A stretch of DNA of 64,000 nucleotides, from assembly GCF_900141865.1 (NCBI RefSeq), contig NZ_FQYW01000013.1, positions 31,653 through 95,652 of the forward strand, read 5' to 3'. Position numbers and translations under genes: made by a program. A model generated the notes under the pieces. It did not search any database. It saw nothing but the letters and a program-made list of their open reading frames with translations, and was not told the DNA's origin. The stretch comes from Anaerovibrio lipolyticus DSM 3074 (GTDB lineage Bacteria > Bacillota > Negativicutes > Selenomonadales > Selenomonadaceae). Numbering within the stretch: position 1 is the stretch's first letter; every line of letters starts with the position of its first letter. Positions 33,731 through 43,164 of the stretch are shown in pieces.

Positions 33731-34684
33731 ATGAAAGTATTCATTAATCCGGGCCACGCACCTGATGGTCGTCCGGATCCGGGAGCAGTTAACCAGTATA
33801 CCGGACTTCGTGAGTGCGATGTGACCAAAAAGGTAGCTGACCTTCTGGCCGGGTATCTTACAGCTGCAGGAGTGGAAGTAGTTGGAAATCTTCAGGACGA
33901 CAGCCTGCCTTATATCTGCAGTCAGGCAAATAGTTCTGGAGCCGATATCTTTATCAGCATACATTGCAATGCTGCGGGTAATGTCAATGCCGAAGGCACA
34001 GAAACCTGGTACCACTCCCACAGCATAAACGGGCGTGTGCTGGCGGAATGCATCCAGAACCAGATTGTTATTTCCTTGGAAACTACGGACCGGGGCACAA
34101 AGGCGGCAACGCCTGGCAAGAATGGGCTCTATGTTCTTAATCAGACTAATGCTGTTGCGGTTCTTGTTGAGCTCGCATTTATAAGCAATAGCGATGACGC
34201 TATTTTACTGGCTGAGAGCACGGATGACTTTGCGCGTGCCTTGGCCCGTGGTGTTACTGACTATGAGGCTTGCCAGAGTGGATATTCCCAGGAGAGCTCC
34301 GGTGCTTATCAGAGCAAGTATTTCAGTAAGGCTGAAACTGAATGCCACTGCGGGTGTGGCGGCAACGTGATTAATCCATTATTGCTGCAGACGCTCGACC
34401 AGCTGCGTGATATGATAGGTGGCCCATTGGAGTTGTCCTGCGCTTACAGATGTCCTGCCCATAATAGGGAAGTAGGCGGCGTGGATAATTCGCAGCACGT
34501 TTTAGGTAATGCCGCAGACGTGCTTGTGCCGGATTACGGTCACTGCAATACGGCGGAACAGCTAGCCTGGTATGCCACAGAAATAGGATTTGATGGTATT
34601 GGTATTTACCCGGAATCCGGCTTCGTACATGTTGATGTTAGAGATGGCGGAAAGAGTCCGGGCGTGTATAGGTGGACTGAGTAA
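33731..34684 (+). CDS. Endolysin: amidase_3 plus M15 peptidase
   Basis: A 317-residue bifunctional wall hydrolase. Residues 1-175 are an N-acetylmuramoyl-L-alanine amidase of the Amidase_3 type: INPGHAPDG (first Zn His), FISIHCNAAG (second Zn His) and LVELAFISN with catalytic Glu. Residues about 200-317 are an M15-type peptidase: YFSKAETECHCGCGG, SCAYRCPAHNREVGG, SQHVLGNAADV and GFVHVDVRDG carry the Zn ligands. ATG 33731 has AAGGAGG upstream. It frees the progeny phage at the end of the lytic cycle. Confidence 0.9.
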   Translation: MKVFINPGHAPDGRPDPGAVNQYTGLRECDVTKKVADLLAGYLTAAGVEVVGNLQDDSLPYICSQANSSGADIFISIHCNAAGNVNAEGTETWYHSHSINGRVLAECIQNQIVISLETTDRGTKAATPGKNGLYVLNQTNAVAVLVELAFISNSDDAILLAESTDDFARALARGVTDYEACQSGYSQESSGAYQSKYFSKAETECHCGCGGNVINPLLLQTLDQLRDMIGGPLELSCAYRCPAHNREVGGVDNSQHVLGNAADVLVPDYGHCNTAEQLAWYATEIGFDGIGIYPESGFVHVDVRDGGKSPGVYRWTE

Positions 34685-34697
34685 AGGAGGTAATGAA

Positions 34698-34979
34698 ATG
34701 AGTAAGTGGACTGAAGTAAGGGATGATATCGTTAAGACCCTTAAGGTTGACGAAGTAACCGAAGAGCTCAAGCAGAAGGTAACCAAGGCCATCGTGGATG
34801 AGGCCTTCCCGGTTATCGAAGAAGCAGTAAACAAGTTCTCCGGAAAGATCCGTGAGCAGGCTCCAACCGAAACTGGCTGGTGCCGCATCCGTGACGGAAT
34901 TGTTTTGCCTCTGGTAATTGAGGGACTGCTTTTCCTGGCCAAAACTGCGTTGACCAAGTCCTTAACGGAGAAGGTATAG
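34698..34979 (+). CDS. Small phage protein with C-terminal hydrophobic helix
   Basis: A 93-residue protein from ATG 34698, with AAGGAGG 7 nt upstream. Mostly helical, charged N-terminal part (WTEVRDDIVKTLKV, EELKQKVTKAI), then IRDGIVLPLVIEGLLFLAKTAL, which could be a membrane-associated helix. Not recognised. Its place after the endolysin suggests a late or moron gene. Confidence 0.55.
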   Translation: MSKWTEVRDDIVKTLKVDEVTEELKQKVTKAIVDEAFPVIEEAVNKFSGKIREQAPTETGWCRIRDGIVLPLVIEGLLFLAKTALTKSLTEKV

Positions 34980-35001
34980 TGTCACTATAAAGGAGAAGTT
35001 T

Positions 35002-35250
35002 ATGGATAACGGTATCGTTCTGTTTGCTTTCCGGCATGCCATAAGCAGGAAGGGAATGGTGCTTGCATCCGTGACCAATTACATCTGTGACCATATAGAG
35101 GAACTCCCCAATGACCTGCTGGAGGAAATTGCGTGTGAGGTCAATATGGCCTATGATGATATGAAGGCCACGAATATCCCAGGTTACTTGGCAGCCAAAA
35201 GATTAGTGACAGCCATTAAACGTGAGCTGTATAATGAGGAAGAAGAATAA
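35002..35250 (+). CDS. Last phage gene, unknown function
   Basis: An 82-residue helical protein starting at ATG 35002 behind AAAGGAG. It contains the pattern YICDHIEELPNDLLEEIACEV and ends in an acidic EEEE tail. Not recognised. It is the last gene of phage character; a terminator and host-type genes follow. Confidence 0.5.
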   Translation: MDNGIVLFAFRHAISRKGMVLASVTNYICDHIEELPNDLLEEIACEVNMAYDDMKATNIPGYLAAKRLVTAIKRELYNEEEE

Positions 35251-35340
35251 AAACCTTCTATATAATATATCCCTCTGTTGTTCCAGTACGTGGCAGGACA
35301 GGAAAATAATTTGCTAACAGAATAAGAAAAGCTGTAGATA

Positions 35341-35376
35341 CCGTCAGGGGAATGTCTTCCTCTGGCGGATTTTTTT
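35341..35376 (+). terminator. Strong terminator at the phage/host boundary
   Basis: CCGTCAGGGGAA and TTCCTCTGGCGG pair over 12 bp (two G-T pairs) with a TGTC loop, followed by A and seven T. It ends the phage late transcript. The prophage attachment site should lie close by, but no repeat can be matched because the left end is outside the window. Confidence 0.85.
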
Positions 35377-35531
35377 GCTAATTATCCATTGCATAAAATT
35401 CCATCATAATGTATTATATTATACGTTGATGTTTTGAATGAAAATTCACCATTACCACATATTTATTGGATAAAAAATTAATTTTGCGTGAATTTCATGA
35501 ATATAGAAATATTACAACAATTTATTTATAC

Positions 35532-36926
35532 ATGAAAGGGATATTTATACAGAATATGGTTGAAAAACTGGAAGTTGAAGGACAGGAAAAATCAAAGACT
35601 GGCTATAAAATTTCGGATATTTTTAAATTTTTAGGGTGTTCATTATTTGGCTGCTTTATGTTTTTATATCCTTGGGATACCACAGGAGGGACATATAATA
35701 CAGCTCTCAGCGTGCTGACAGAAGCATTGGATGCACTTATTAGGCAAAATATTCCATGGCTCCTTACAGTAGTGGTGATATTTTCTGCTGTAAGCGCTTT
35801 GGTGGGCTGCTTCTGGAAGATTCAGAAATCTGGCAGATTCAGCTGGATATTTCCGCTGATGTTTGTGTCTAAGCCCTATGCGCTGACCCGCCTTATTGCC
35901 TTGGCAGTAACTATATGCGTTGTGTTTGAGGTTGGCCCTGAGGCAGTTCGCAGTGAGGACGTGGGGGGCAGTATGGTTTCATTGGCACAGACCTTGATTG
36001 CTATTGCTGTTACCCTAAGCTTTGTACTTCCCTTCCTTACGGATTGTGGTATTATGGAGTTCATGGGCATATTGCTGCGACCACTGATTCGTCCACTATT
36101 TAAGGTTCCGGGTCGTGCTTCGGTGGATCTTATTGCATCCTGGCTGGCTTCATCGAATACGGCTGTATTGATTACTGGCAATCAGCACCAGAATGGTTAT
36201 TACAGCAAGCGTGAGGCTGCTTCAATAATGACAAATTTCTCGTTGGTATCAATTCCTTTCTGCATGGTAATTGCCGAGACGTTGAATGTAACTAATCATT
36301 TCTTGTTGCTTTATGGCTCTGTTACTGCTATTGGCCTGCTCTTGGCCATGATAGGAGTCCGTATTCCTCCATTGGCCAATATTCCAGATGAATATTGCGG
36401 CGAGAAAAATATCAATGAGGAAGTGCCTGAGGCTTCATCTTTGCTTGGCTGGGCCTGGTTGGCTGCCATGAAGCGGGCCCAAAAGTTTGGTTTTATGAAT
36501 GCGCTGGATGCGGCAGGCAAAATGACTATTGGTATTATTATGGATCTTATTCCAATTGTTATTGCCTGGGGTACCTTGGGTTCTCTGCTTGTTAATGAGA
36601 CCTCTATTATGCAGTGGATTTCCTATCCTATGGGAGCGTATATGAGCTTTCTTGGTATCGAGGGGGCCTTTGATATAGCACCAGCTACACTGGTGGGTTT
36701 CATTGATATGTTTATTCCGGCCCTTATTACCAGTCCGGACCTGCCTGTACAGACCCGCTTTTTGGTAGCAGGCTTGTCTTTAGTGCAGATTATATATCTC
36801 ACCGAGGTTGGAAGTATTATTGTAAAATCCAATGTGGGCCTCGATATTAAACGATTATTTGTCATTTTCCTTGAGCGAACAATAATCGCTTTGCCTTTGT
36901 TGGCTTTTATATCCAAATCTTTGTAA
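35532..36926 (+). CDS. YjiH-like nucleoside-recognition (Gate) domain membrane protein
   Basis: A 464-residue polytopic membrane protein of the YjiH family with nucleoside-recognition/Gate domain character. It has about ten hydrophobic spans and the conserved segments DLIASWLASSNTAVLITG, AASIMTNFSLVSIPFCMVI and SFLGIEGAFDIAPATLVGF. Substrate is unknown; relatives are guessed to move nucleosides or similar solutes. The start is uncertain: ATG 35532 is used, but neither it nor the ATG at 35556 has a good ribosome site. A terminator follows. Confidence 0.8.
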   Translation: MKGIFIQNMVEKLEVEGQEKSKTGYKISDIFKFLGCSLFGCFMFLYPWDTTGGTYNTALSVLTEALDALIRQNIPWLLTVVVIFSAVSALVGCFWKIQKSGRFSWIFPLMFVSKPYALTRLIALAVTICVVFEVGPEAVRSEDVGGSMVSLAQTLIAIAVTLSFVLPFLTDCGIMEFMGILLRPLIRPLFKVPGRASVDLIASWLASSNTAVLITGNQHQNGYYSKREAASIMTNFSLVSIPFCMVIAETLNVTNHFLLLYGSVTAIGLLLAMIGVRIPPLANIPDEYCGEKNINEEVPEASSLLGWAWLAAMKRAQKFGFMNALDAAGKMTIGIIMDLIPIVIAWGTLGSLLVNETSIMQWISYPMGAYMSFLGIEGAFDIAPATLVGFIDMFIPALITSPDLPVQTRFLVAGLSLVQIIYLTEVGSIIVKSNVGLDIKRLFVIFLERTIIALPLLAFISKSL

Positions 36927-36945
36927 ATTAATACATTATTTTAAT

Positions 36946-36970
36946 GGGGATCGGGTAACGGTCCCCTTTT
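36946..36970 (+). terminator. Terminator-like hairpin after the YjiH-like gene
   Basis: GGGGA (36946-36950) pairs with TCCCC (36962-36966), extended inward by weak pairs, and is followed by TTTT. Short but well placed. Confidence 0.55.
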
Positions 36971-37115
36971 AATTTGTCAATGTATGCAAAAAAATACAAT
37001 AATATGAATTTTTTTATTGTAGAATGGTGTTGAATGTAATAAAATACACTCTGAAAGTATATTTCATTATATTAGGTATACTTAATATTTATAGAAAAGG
37101 TCGTGTTAATGTGAT

Positions 37116-38297
37116 ATGAAAAGTTTCAGACTTACCGAAAAGGAAATGAACGCAATGGCAGAACGGATTCAGACCCCGTTTCTGGTAACATCACTGGATA
37201 AGGTGGCAGAGAACTACCGCTTCCTGCGGACCCACTTGCCTCGGGCTGGTGTGTATTATGCTATTAAGGCAAATCCTACACCAGAGGTTTTGCAGATGCT
37301 GGCAGAAATGGGCTCCCATTTTGATGTGGCCTCCGCTGGTGAAATTGAAGCACTGGCAGAGCTGGGAGTTGATGGTTCCCGAATGATTTACGCCAATCCT
37401 GTTAAGGATGCTAAGGGCTTGCAGGCATCTGTGGATAATGGGGTAAATCTCTTTACCTTCGATGATGAATCCGAGATTTCAAAGATAGCTGAAGCTGTTC
37501 CAGGTGCTGATGTACTGGTTCGTATACAGGTTCGCAACAACAAAGCATTGGTGGATTTAAATACCAAGTTTGGAGCACCAATGGATGAGGCGTTGGATCT
37601 TTTGGAACAGGCAGAAAAGGCTGGCCTTAATGCCAGAGGGATATGCTTTCATGTAGGCAGCCAGTCCCTTTCAACAGCGGCTTATGAAGAGGCTCTGCTC
37701 TTGGTTCGTAATCTTTTCGATGAGGCTGAGGCCCGTGGTATGCATTTAACCGATTTGGATATCGGCGGAGGGTTCCCAATCCCTGATGCTGGTGGACTGG
37801 CTGTGGACCTGGCAGCAATGATGGAGTCTATTAACCATCAGCTTGATCGTCTTTTTCCAGATACAAAGGTATGGATGGAGCCAGGAAGATTTATGTGTGG
37901 TACAGCAGTAAATCTGGTAACTTCTGTAATTGGTACAAAGAATAGAGGGGGCAATCCTTGGTATATTCTTGATGAGGGGATTTATGGATGCTTCTCAGGA
38001 ATAATGTTTGACCACTGGACATATCCTTTGCATTGCTTTGGCAAGGGCCCTCTTAAGGCATCTACCTTTGGCGGACCAAGCTGTGATGGTATAGACGTGC
38101 TTTATCGTGACTTTATGGCACCAAAGCTGTCTATAGGGGACAGGGTACTGGTAACTGAAATGGGTTCCTATACCAGCGTCAGCGCTTCCCGTTTTAATGG
38201 CTTTGAGTTGGCTCCAAACTTTATTTTTGAGGAGCAGCCTGAGTATGCAGCCAGATTGTCTGATGAGGTGGAAGAAACAGACGATGTGGCTATTTAA
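37116..38297 (+). CDS. ldc: Lysine/ornithine decarboxylase, Selenomonas type
   Basis: A 393-residue PLP-dependent alanine-racemase-fold decarboxylase. It closely matches the bifunctional lysine/ornithine decarboxylase of Selenomonas ruminantium in length and in blocks such as VDLNTKFGAP, GICFHVGSQSLSTAAYEEAL and DEGIYGCFSGIM. PLP Lys51 lies in YYAIKANPT and catalytic Cys323 in GGPSCDGID. In Selenomonas-group bacteria it makes cadaverine and putrescine, which are linked to peptidoglycan and needed for envelope integrity. Preceded by an AT-rich gap; no clear promoter can be named. A terminator follows. Confidence 0.92.
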   Translation: MKSFRLTEKEMNAMAERIQTPFLVTSLDKVAENYRFLRTHLPRAGVYYAIKANPTPEVLQMLAEMGSHFDVASAGEIEALAELGVDGSRMIYANPVKDAKGLQASVDNGVNLFTFDDESEISKIAEAVPGADVLVRIQVRNNKALVDLNTKFGAPMDEALDLLEQAEKAGLNARGICFHVGSQSLSTAAYEEALLLVRNLFDEAEARGMHLTDLDIGGGFPIPDAGGLAVDLAAMMESINHQLDRLFPDTKVWMEPGRFMCGTAVNLVTSVIGTKNRGGNPWYILDEGIYGCFSGIMFDHWTYPLHCFGKGPLKASTFGGPSCDGIDVLYRDFMAPKLSIGDRVLVTEMGSYTSVSASRFNGFELAPNFIFEEQPEYAARLSDEVEETDDVAI

Positions 38298-38318
38298 AGT
38301 GTTAAATATATGATTACC

Positions 38319-38362
38319 TACCGCTAATTTGCTTATTTGGTCAGATTAGCGGTAAATTTTTT
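38319..38362 (+). terminator. Terminator after the decarboxylase gene
   Basis: TACCGCTAAT (38319-38328) pairs perfectly with ATTAGCGGTA (38345-38354), followed by AA and six T. Confidence 0.8.
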
Positions 38363-38375
38363 AAGGAAAAGGTAT

Positions 38376-39215
38376 ATGGAAATGCTAAATATTGGAAATC
38401 ATGTGTCGTCATCAAAGGGCTATCTTGCCATGGGCAAGGAAATTACCAGCATAAATGGCAATGTATTTGCTTTTTTCACCCGAAATCCCCGGGGAGGTAA
38501 AGCTAAAGAAATTAATGATTCTGACGTAAAACAGTTTTTGGAATACAAAAAGGAACATAATATTGGTACGCTGGTAGCCCACGCACCATATACATTGAAT
38601 CCTTGTGCCGCAAAGCCAGAGCTTCGTGAATTTGCCCACAATGTTATGGCTGATGATCTGGTGCGCATGGAATATACCCCGGGGAATCTCTATAATTTCC
38701 ACCCAGGAAGCCATGTGCAGCAGGGGGTTGAAGTGGCTATTGGACTTATTAGTGAACTGCTCAATAATGTTCTTAAAAAGGAACAGAGCACAACGGTGTT
38801 GCTGGAAACTATGTCAGGCAAAGGAACGGAGGTTGGACGCAGCTTTCAGGAGCTTAAGGCTATTATTGACAGAGTTGATTTAAAGGAACAGCTTGGAGTA
38901 TGCCTAGATACCTGCCATGTTTACAGTGCAGGCTATGATATCGTAAATGACCTTGATGGGGTACTGAAGGAATTTGACAGGGTAATTGGCATAGATCGTC
39001 TGCGTGCAATTCATCTTAATGACAGTATGACTCCATTTGGATCCAACAAGGACCGTCACGAAAAGATAGGTGATGGTACCATTGGCCTGGAGGCTTTTGT
39101 AAGGATTATTAATCACCCTCAACTGAAAAATCTGCCATTTATTTTGGAAACTCCAAACGATAATGTAGGCTATGCCCATGAAATTGCAATACTTCGCAAG
39201 GCATATAAGGGATAA
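38376..39215 (+). CDS. nfo: Endonuclease IV (AP endonuclease)
   Basis: A 279-residue TIM-barrel enzyme that cuts DNA at abasic sites during base excision repair. Metal-binding blocks: [10 protein letters not shown] at the start, [57 protein letters not shown] and DRHEKIGDG, the standard order for the family. ATG 38376 has AAGGAAAAGG upstream. It sits between a terminator and a hairpin, so it is a single-gene unit. Confidence 0.95.
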   Translation: MEMLNIGNHVSSSKGYLAMGKEITSINGNVFAFFTRNPRGGKAKEINDSDVKQFLEYKKEHNIGTLVAHAPYTLNPCAAKPELREFAHNVMADDLVRMEYTPGNLYNFHPGSHVQQGVEVAIGLISELLNNVLKKEQSTTVLLETMSGKGTEVGRSFQELKAIIDRVDLKEQLGVCLDTCHVYSAGYDIVNDLDGVLKEFDRVIGIDRLRAIHLNDSMTPFGSNKDRHEKIGDGTIGLEAFVRIINHPQLKNLPFILETPNDNVGYAHEIAILRKAYKG

Positions 39216-39222
39216 GATAAAT

Positions 39223-39259
39223 ATCCCTACAGGCTTTTTTCGGAAAGTCTTGTAGGGAT
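39223..39259 (+). terminator. Long hairpin after nfo
   Basis: ATCCCTACA (39223-39231) pairs with TGTAGGGAT (39251-39259), extended inward by further weak pairs. There is no downstream T run, so termination would be imperfect on this strand. Confidence 0.4.
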
Positions 39260-39343
39260 GATTTATATATGTATATTATTTATTGCAAAGATGTGGTATA
39301 ATAACTTGTCTTAATAGTAATAGCAAAAAAGGAGCGATATGTA

Positions 39344-40609
39344 TTGACTGAGAAAATACCTCATGTTGTTATAGTTGGTGCAGGCTTTGGTGGCGTTGCA
39401 GCCATGAAGGCCCTTAAAAATGAAAATGTTAAGATTACATGGGTGGACAGGACAAATTATCATTTGTTTCAGCCATTGTTGTACCAGTTATCCACGGCGG
39501 TGCTTTCCACAGATGATATTTCCTTCCCTGTAAGAGCCATGTTCCGTAAGCGGAAAAATATGGATCTGTTTATGGCCAAGGCCACTGGCATTGATGGTAA
39601 AAATAAAATTCTCCATACAAACCACGGAGATATTTCCTATGATTATCTTATTGTGGCGGCTGGTGCCACAAATAACTTTTTCGGCATGGAAAATGTGGAG
39701 AAATATTCCTATGGTATGAAGACTATTCAAGAGGCCCTTCATATCAGAAATCATGCCCTTCACATGTTTGAACGTGCCAATAAGCAGGAAGACAGCGAAG
39801 AAGAGCGCCGCAAAATGCTTACCTTTGTATGTGTAGGTGGTGGTCCTACAGGTGTGGAGGAAGCTGGTGCATTGGCAGAGCTGGTGGCTGTTCAGAAGCT
39901 GGATTATCCGAATCTGAACTTTGATGAAGTTAGTATAAAGCTCATAGAGGCCACTGACAGAGTCTTGCCTATGATGCCTGAAAAACTTCAAAAATATACT
40001 TTGGAGGTTTTGAAGAAGAAGGGGGTTGAGGTAATGCTGAATACCCAGGTGGCAGATTGCAGCGAGGATGGACTTACCTTGAAGGATGGTACTTTTATTC
40101 CGAGCAGGACTGTAATCTGGGCAGCCGGTGTCCGGGCACATGATTTGGCGTCTACCATTGGCGCTGAGTGTGACAGGGCTGGTCGTGTAATAGTGGAAAA
40201 GACATTGCAGGTTCCAGGTTATCCAGAGATTTTTGCCATCGGTGATAATGCTCACTTCGTACAGGATGGCAGGCCTTTGCCAACGGTTGCTCCAGTGGCT
40301 AATCAGGAGGCCAGGGCTGCAGCTGATAACATTGTTCGCATGATTAAGGGCGAAAAGCTGCGGGAATTTGTCTACAAGGATTATGGCAGTATGGCTACTA
40401 TTGGCCGTTGTGAAGCTGTAGTTTCCTGGGGCTTCCTCAAAATTGGTGGCTTCTGGGCCTGGATGATTTGGATGTTCCTGCATTTGTTACGACTGGAGGG
40501 CGCCCATGAGGACATTACTGTAGGTATAAAATGGTTCTGGAACTTTATTTCTGGTACCCGCCTTGGTCGTATAATTACAAATATTAGATTCGAAGAGCTG
40601 GAAAAGTAA
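39344..40609 (+). CDS. ndh: Type II NADH dehydrogenase (NDH-2)
   Basis: A 421-residue flavoprotein that oxidises NADH and reduces quinone at the membrane without pumping protons. It has the FAD-binding GAGFGG at residues 12-17, NAD-binding VCVGGGPTGVEEAGALAE, the YDYLIVAAGA linker and AIGDNAHF for FAD. The C-terminal WAWMIWMFLHLLRLEG is the membrane anchor. The start is TTG 39344 with GGAG 9 nt upstream; an ATG at 39339 hits an immediate stop. A TATAAT at 39297 may be the -10. A shared terminator separates it from tmcAL. Confidence 0.9.
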   Translation: MTEKIPHVVIVGAGFGGVAAMKALKNENVKITWVDRTNYHLFQPLLYQLSTAVLSTDDISFPVRAMFRKRKNMDLFMAKATGIDGKNKILHTNHGDISYDYLIVAAGATNNFFGMENVEKYSYGMKTIQEALHIRNHALHMFERANKQEDSEEERRKMLTFVCVGGGPTGVEEAGALAELVAVQKLDYPNLNFDEVSIKLIEATDRVLPMMPEKLQKYTLEVLKKKGVEVMLNTQVADCSEDGLTLKDGTFIPSRTVIWAAGVRAHDLASTIGAECDRAGRVIVEKTLQVPGYPEIFAIGDNAHFVQDGRPLPTVAPVANQEARAAADNIVRMIKGEKLREFVYKDYGSMATIGRCEAVVSWGFLKIGGFWAWMIWMFLHLLRLEGAHEDITVGIKWFWNFISGTRLGRIITNIRFEELEK

Positions 40610-40629
40610 ATAATAGCCTGAAATAAAAA

Positions 40630-40669
40630 TGTCGCCGAACTGTTTTGAAACAATCTGGCGACATTTTTT
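40630..40669. terminator. Bidirectional terminator between ndh and tmcAL
   Basis: TGTCGCC (40630-40636) pairs with GGCGACA (40657-40663), followed by six T on the plus strand; on the minus strand it is followed by a short A/T-rich stretch. It lies between converging genes and overlaps the tmcAL stop region. Confidence 0.75.
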
Positions 40670-41894
40670 AATCACGGTCAATATAAATCGGTGACATGGT
40701 GAAGTCCTTATTTAGCTCTGGTACGTTTTGACAGAGCTGATATAGATTATTGTACTGTATATCATAACATAGTTGCCTGTGGAGAGGTGTTGGCAGATTT
40801 TTGCCGATAAAATCACGACGGTTGATGTACTGGGTTATTTTGGTAATAACAGGTATGGAAGCCGTCTTTTTTATTTTCTTTATCATGTTTCGGCCACGAT
40901 TATCAAAAGCCAGAACTCTTATGTAAGCTACTCCCGTACTATCTGCCTCATCCATCAGCTCTTTCTTTATGTCCAAAAGAATGGTGTGAATAAGGCGGTT
41001 GATTCTTGACCTTTGATAGCGTTTGCCAATTAGCTGATTGATAAATTCTGTCAGAGTTGGCGCAAAGGCGGCGTCTGTTAGCTTGTATTCAAGCCCCTCG
41101 TTGACGGAATAAATTTCCCTGAGTTTTTCAGGAGGGGTGTGTAAAATTTTTAATTGGAGGGCAGGATAGAGCTTTTCTAAAGATCCCACATCATTGGTGG
41201 TTAGCTGAGACAGAAGCCTGAGGGTGGTTTCGGGTACAACCTTTGATAATTTATCATTATTTGCCTGACTTACCATTTGTCGTATGGCAGTGCCGCTGGC
41301 GTATCCTCCCACAGCTTCCGTGTCATTGTGGGCAGTGCCAATACGCTTGAGTGGCATAGCCTCTATACTGGAACCTAACGCCTTAAGTGCCTTTAAATAT
41401 TCAATGGCCAAAATAGTATTGGGTTCTTTCAAAACATTAGCATCTGTGTCAGTTAGTTCAGCTATAATCTGTGCTGTGGCTACTGCATAGGAAGCGCCTT
41501 GCTTTAATAGAGCCTGGAGCTTGTCCTTATGGGCTGAAATATCTATGGAGGCGGCCTTACACAGCATATTAATATCAGGATATTCTGTGCTGAAAGCAAG
41601 CTTGTCTACTACGCCCAACTGATGTAAAAGAGAAACACCTCCAAAGGCAAAATGCTGGGCACTGCGGCAGGAAAAAACAGCGGGGATTTCCAACACCAGA
41701 TTGGCACCATTTTCCACGGCCAGAAAAGCCCGTTGCCACTTGTCCAATATTGGCAATTCCCCCCGTTGACTGATGCCACCGCTGGTACAGGCAATGATAT
41801 TGGTATCGTCTCCCAATTTTTCCCGAATTTTATTTATTTGATAAAGATGTCCATTGTGAAATGGATTGTATTCTGCGATTATACCCGTAATCAT
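40668..41894 (-). CDS. tmcAL: tRNA(Met) cytidine acetate ligase
   Basis: A 408-residue nucleotidyltransferase-like enzyme (formerly YlbM) that makes N4-acetylcytidine at the wobble base of elongator tRNA-Met using acetate and ATP. It has the N-terminal ITGIIAEYNPFHNGHLYQI with the HxGH-type motif. The second motif reads TSGGISQRGELP, where most members have SGNFVQRGEPA. The ATG at 41894 is used because GGAG lies 6 nt upstream; the open frame begins 12 bp earlier at a TTG. Divergent from mnmA, another tRNA modification gene. Confidence 0.9.
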   Translation of the reverse strand: MITGIIAEYNPFHNGHLYQINKIREKLGDDTNIIACTSGGISQRGELPILDKWQRAFLAVENGANLVLEIPAVFSCRSAQHFAFGGVSLLHQLGVVDKLAFSTEYPDINMLCKAASIDISAHKDKLQALLKQGASYAVATAQIIAELTDTDANVLKEPNTILAIEYLKALKALGSSIEAMPLKRIGTAHNDTEAVGGYASGTAIRQMVSQANNDKLSKVVPETTLRLLSQLTTNDVGSLEKLYPALQLKILHTPPEKLREIYSVNEGLEYKLTDAAFAPTLTEFINQLIGKRYQRSRINRLIHTILLDIKKELMDEADSTGVAYIRVLAFDNRGRNMIKKIKKTASIPVITKITQYINRRDFIGKNLPTPLHRQLCYDIQYNNLYQLCQNVPELNKDFTMSPIYIDRD

Positions 41895-41984
41895 ATTTAT
41901 CTCCAATATAGATAACAGTTCTTAGGTTATTTTAGCAGAGTTAAAAAGAATCATAAATGGTGTGGGGGATATTTTTTCATAAAA

Positions 41985-42013
41985 TGGAAAAATCTAAGCA
42001 ATAGGCGTATAAT
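41985..42013 (+). promoter_or_regulatory. Probable promoter of mnmA
   Basis: TGGAAA (41985-41990) and TATAAT (42008-42013) are 17 bp apart. The -10 is consensus and the -35 matches four of six. It lies 46 bp before the mnmA start. Confidence 0.5.
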
Positions 42014-42059
42014 AAAATAGGTATATAAGGAATGAAAGTTTTCCTGGGAGGTTTACTAT

Positions 42060-43136
42060 ATGAAGAAAAAAGTGGCTGTGGCCATGAGTGGTGGTGTAGA
42101 CAGCTCTCTTGTAGCTACACTTTTAAAGGAAGAAGGCTATGAGGTCATTGGCATTACCATGCGCCTAAGTGATGAAGGACGCGGTTTTTGCCTTTCTCCG
42201 GAGGCTGAGGCGGCAGCACTGGTTTCTGTAAAGGATGCTCAAAGAGTTGCTGAGCAGCTGGGAATTCAGCATTACGTGGCTGATTTCCGGGATATGTTTA
42301 AAACCAAGGTAATAGATTATTTCCTTGATGAATATGCCCAGGGACGTACACCTAATCCTTGTGTGGCCTGCAATCCCCAGATAAAGTTTGGGGCTCTTTT
42401 AAATAAAGCCCAGGAGCTGGGGGCTGATTTTTTGGCCACTGGTCATTACGCCCGTATCAAGCGGGATGAAAATGGCAGATATGGTCTATATACCGGTGTG
42501 GACAAGCACAAGGATCAGTCTTATGCCTTGTATCGTATAAAGCATGATGTTTTACAGCATATACTTTTTCCTCTTGGTGAGTATACAAAGGTTAAAACCC
42601 GGGAATTGGCGGAAAAATATGGCCTTGTGGTGGCCAAGAAGGCTGAAAGCCAGGAGGTTTGCTTCGTTCCTGATGATGATTATAAGACCATGTTGAAAAG
42701 GTTCCGCCCTCAATGTTTGAAGCCAGGAGATATTGTGGATCTTCAAGGCAATGTGTTGGGCCATCATGAGGGGGTACCTCTGTATACCATTGGTCAGCGC
42801 AAGGGATTGGGGATTGCATATCCGGAGCCACTTTATGTAATTAAGTTGGATATGGCTAAAAATCAGGTGGTTGTAGGCAATAATCAGGCTGTATTTGCGG
42901 ATAGCCTTATTGCTGAAAAAATGAATTGGCTGGCCTTTGATGAACTTAAGGAACCAATTAAGGTAAACGCCCGCATTCGTTATGGTGCAAGAGAGGGAAT
43001 GGGGGTTGTGGCACCATTTGATAATGGCAGAGTAAAGGTTACCTTTGATAAACCACAAAGAGCTGTAACGCCTGGACAATCTGTAGTTTTCTATAATGGA
43101 GACCAGGTTGTGGGCGGCGGAATCATAGTTGAATAA
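42060..43136 (+). CDS. mnmA: tRNA-specific 2-thiouridylase
   Basis: A 358-residue enzyme that inserts sulfur at C2 of wobble uridine 34 in tRNA-Lys, -Glu and -Gln. It has the PP-loop AMSGGVDSS (residues 8-16) for ATP, the first catalytic cysteine in NPCVACN and the second in SQEVCFVPD, and the downstream GQRKGLGIA beta-barrel segment. Length is normal. Followed 28 bp later by a gene for a membrane-anchored protein that may share its transcript. Confidence 0.95.
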   Translation: MKKKVAVAMSGGVDSSLVATLLKEEGYEVIGITMRLSDEGRGFCLSPEAEAAALVSVKDAQRVAEQLGIQHYVADFRDMFKTKVIDYFLDEYAQGRTPNPCVACNPQIKFGALLNKAQELGADFLATGHYARIKRDENGRYGLYTGVDKHKDQSYALYRIKHDVLQHILFPLGEYTKVKTRELAEKYGLVVAKKAESQEVCFVPDDDYKTMLKRFRPQCLKPGDIVDLQGNVLGHHEGVPLYTIGQRKGLGIAYPEPLYVIKLDMAKNQVVVGNNQAVFADSLIAEKMNWLAFDELKEPIKVNARIRYGAREGMGVVAPFDNGRVKVTFDKPQRAVTPGQSVVFYNGDQVVGGGIIVE

Positions 43137-43164
43137 TTATTATATATAAAGGGAAGTGTCTAGT

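Noticed and set aside
35251..35465. Prophage right attachment site
   Set aside because: Only one end is in view, with no tRNA gene or integrase nearby, so no repeat can be matched.
39488..40483. 331-residue minus-strand open frame opposite ndh
   Set aside because: ndh has complete FAD and NAD motifs; the antisense frame is a shadow.
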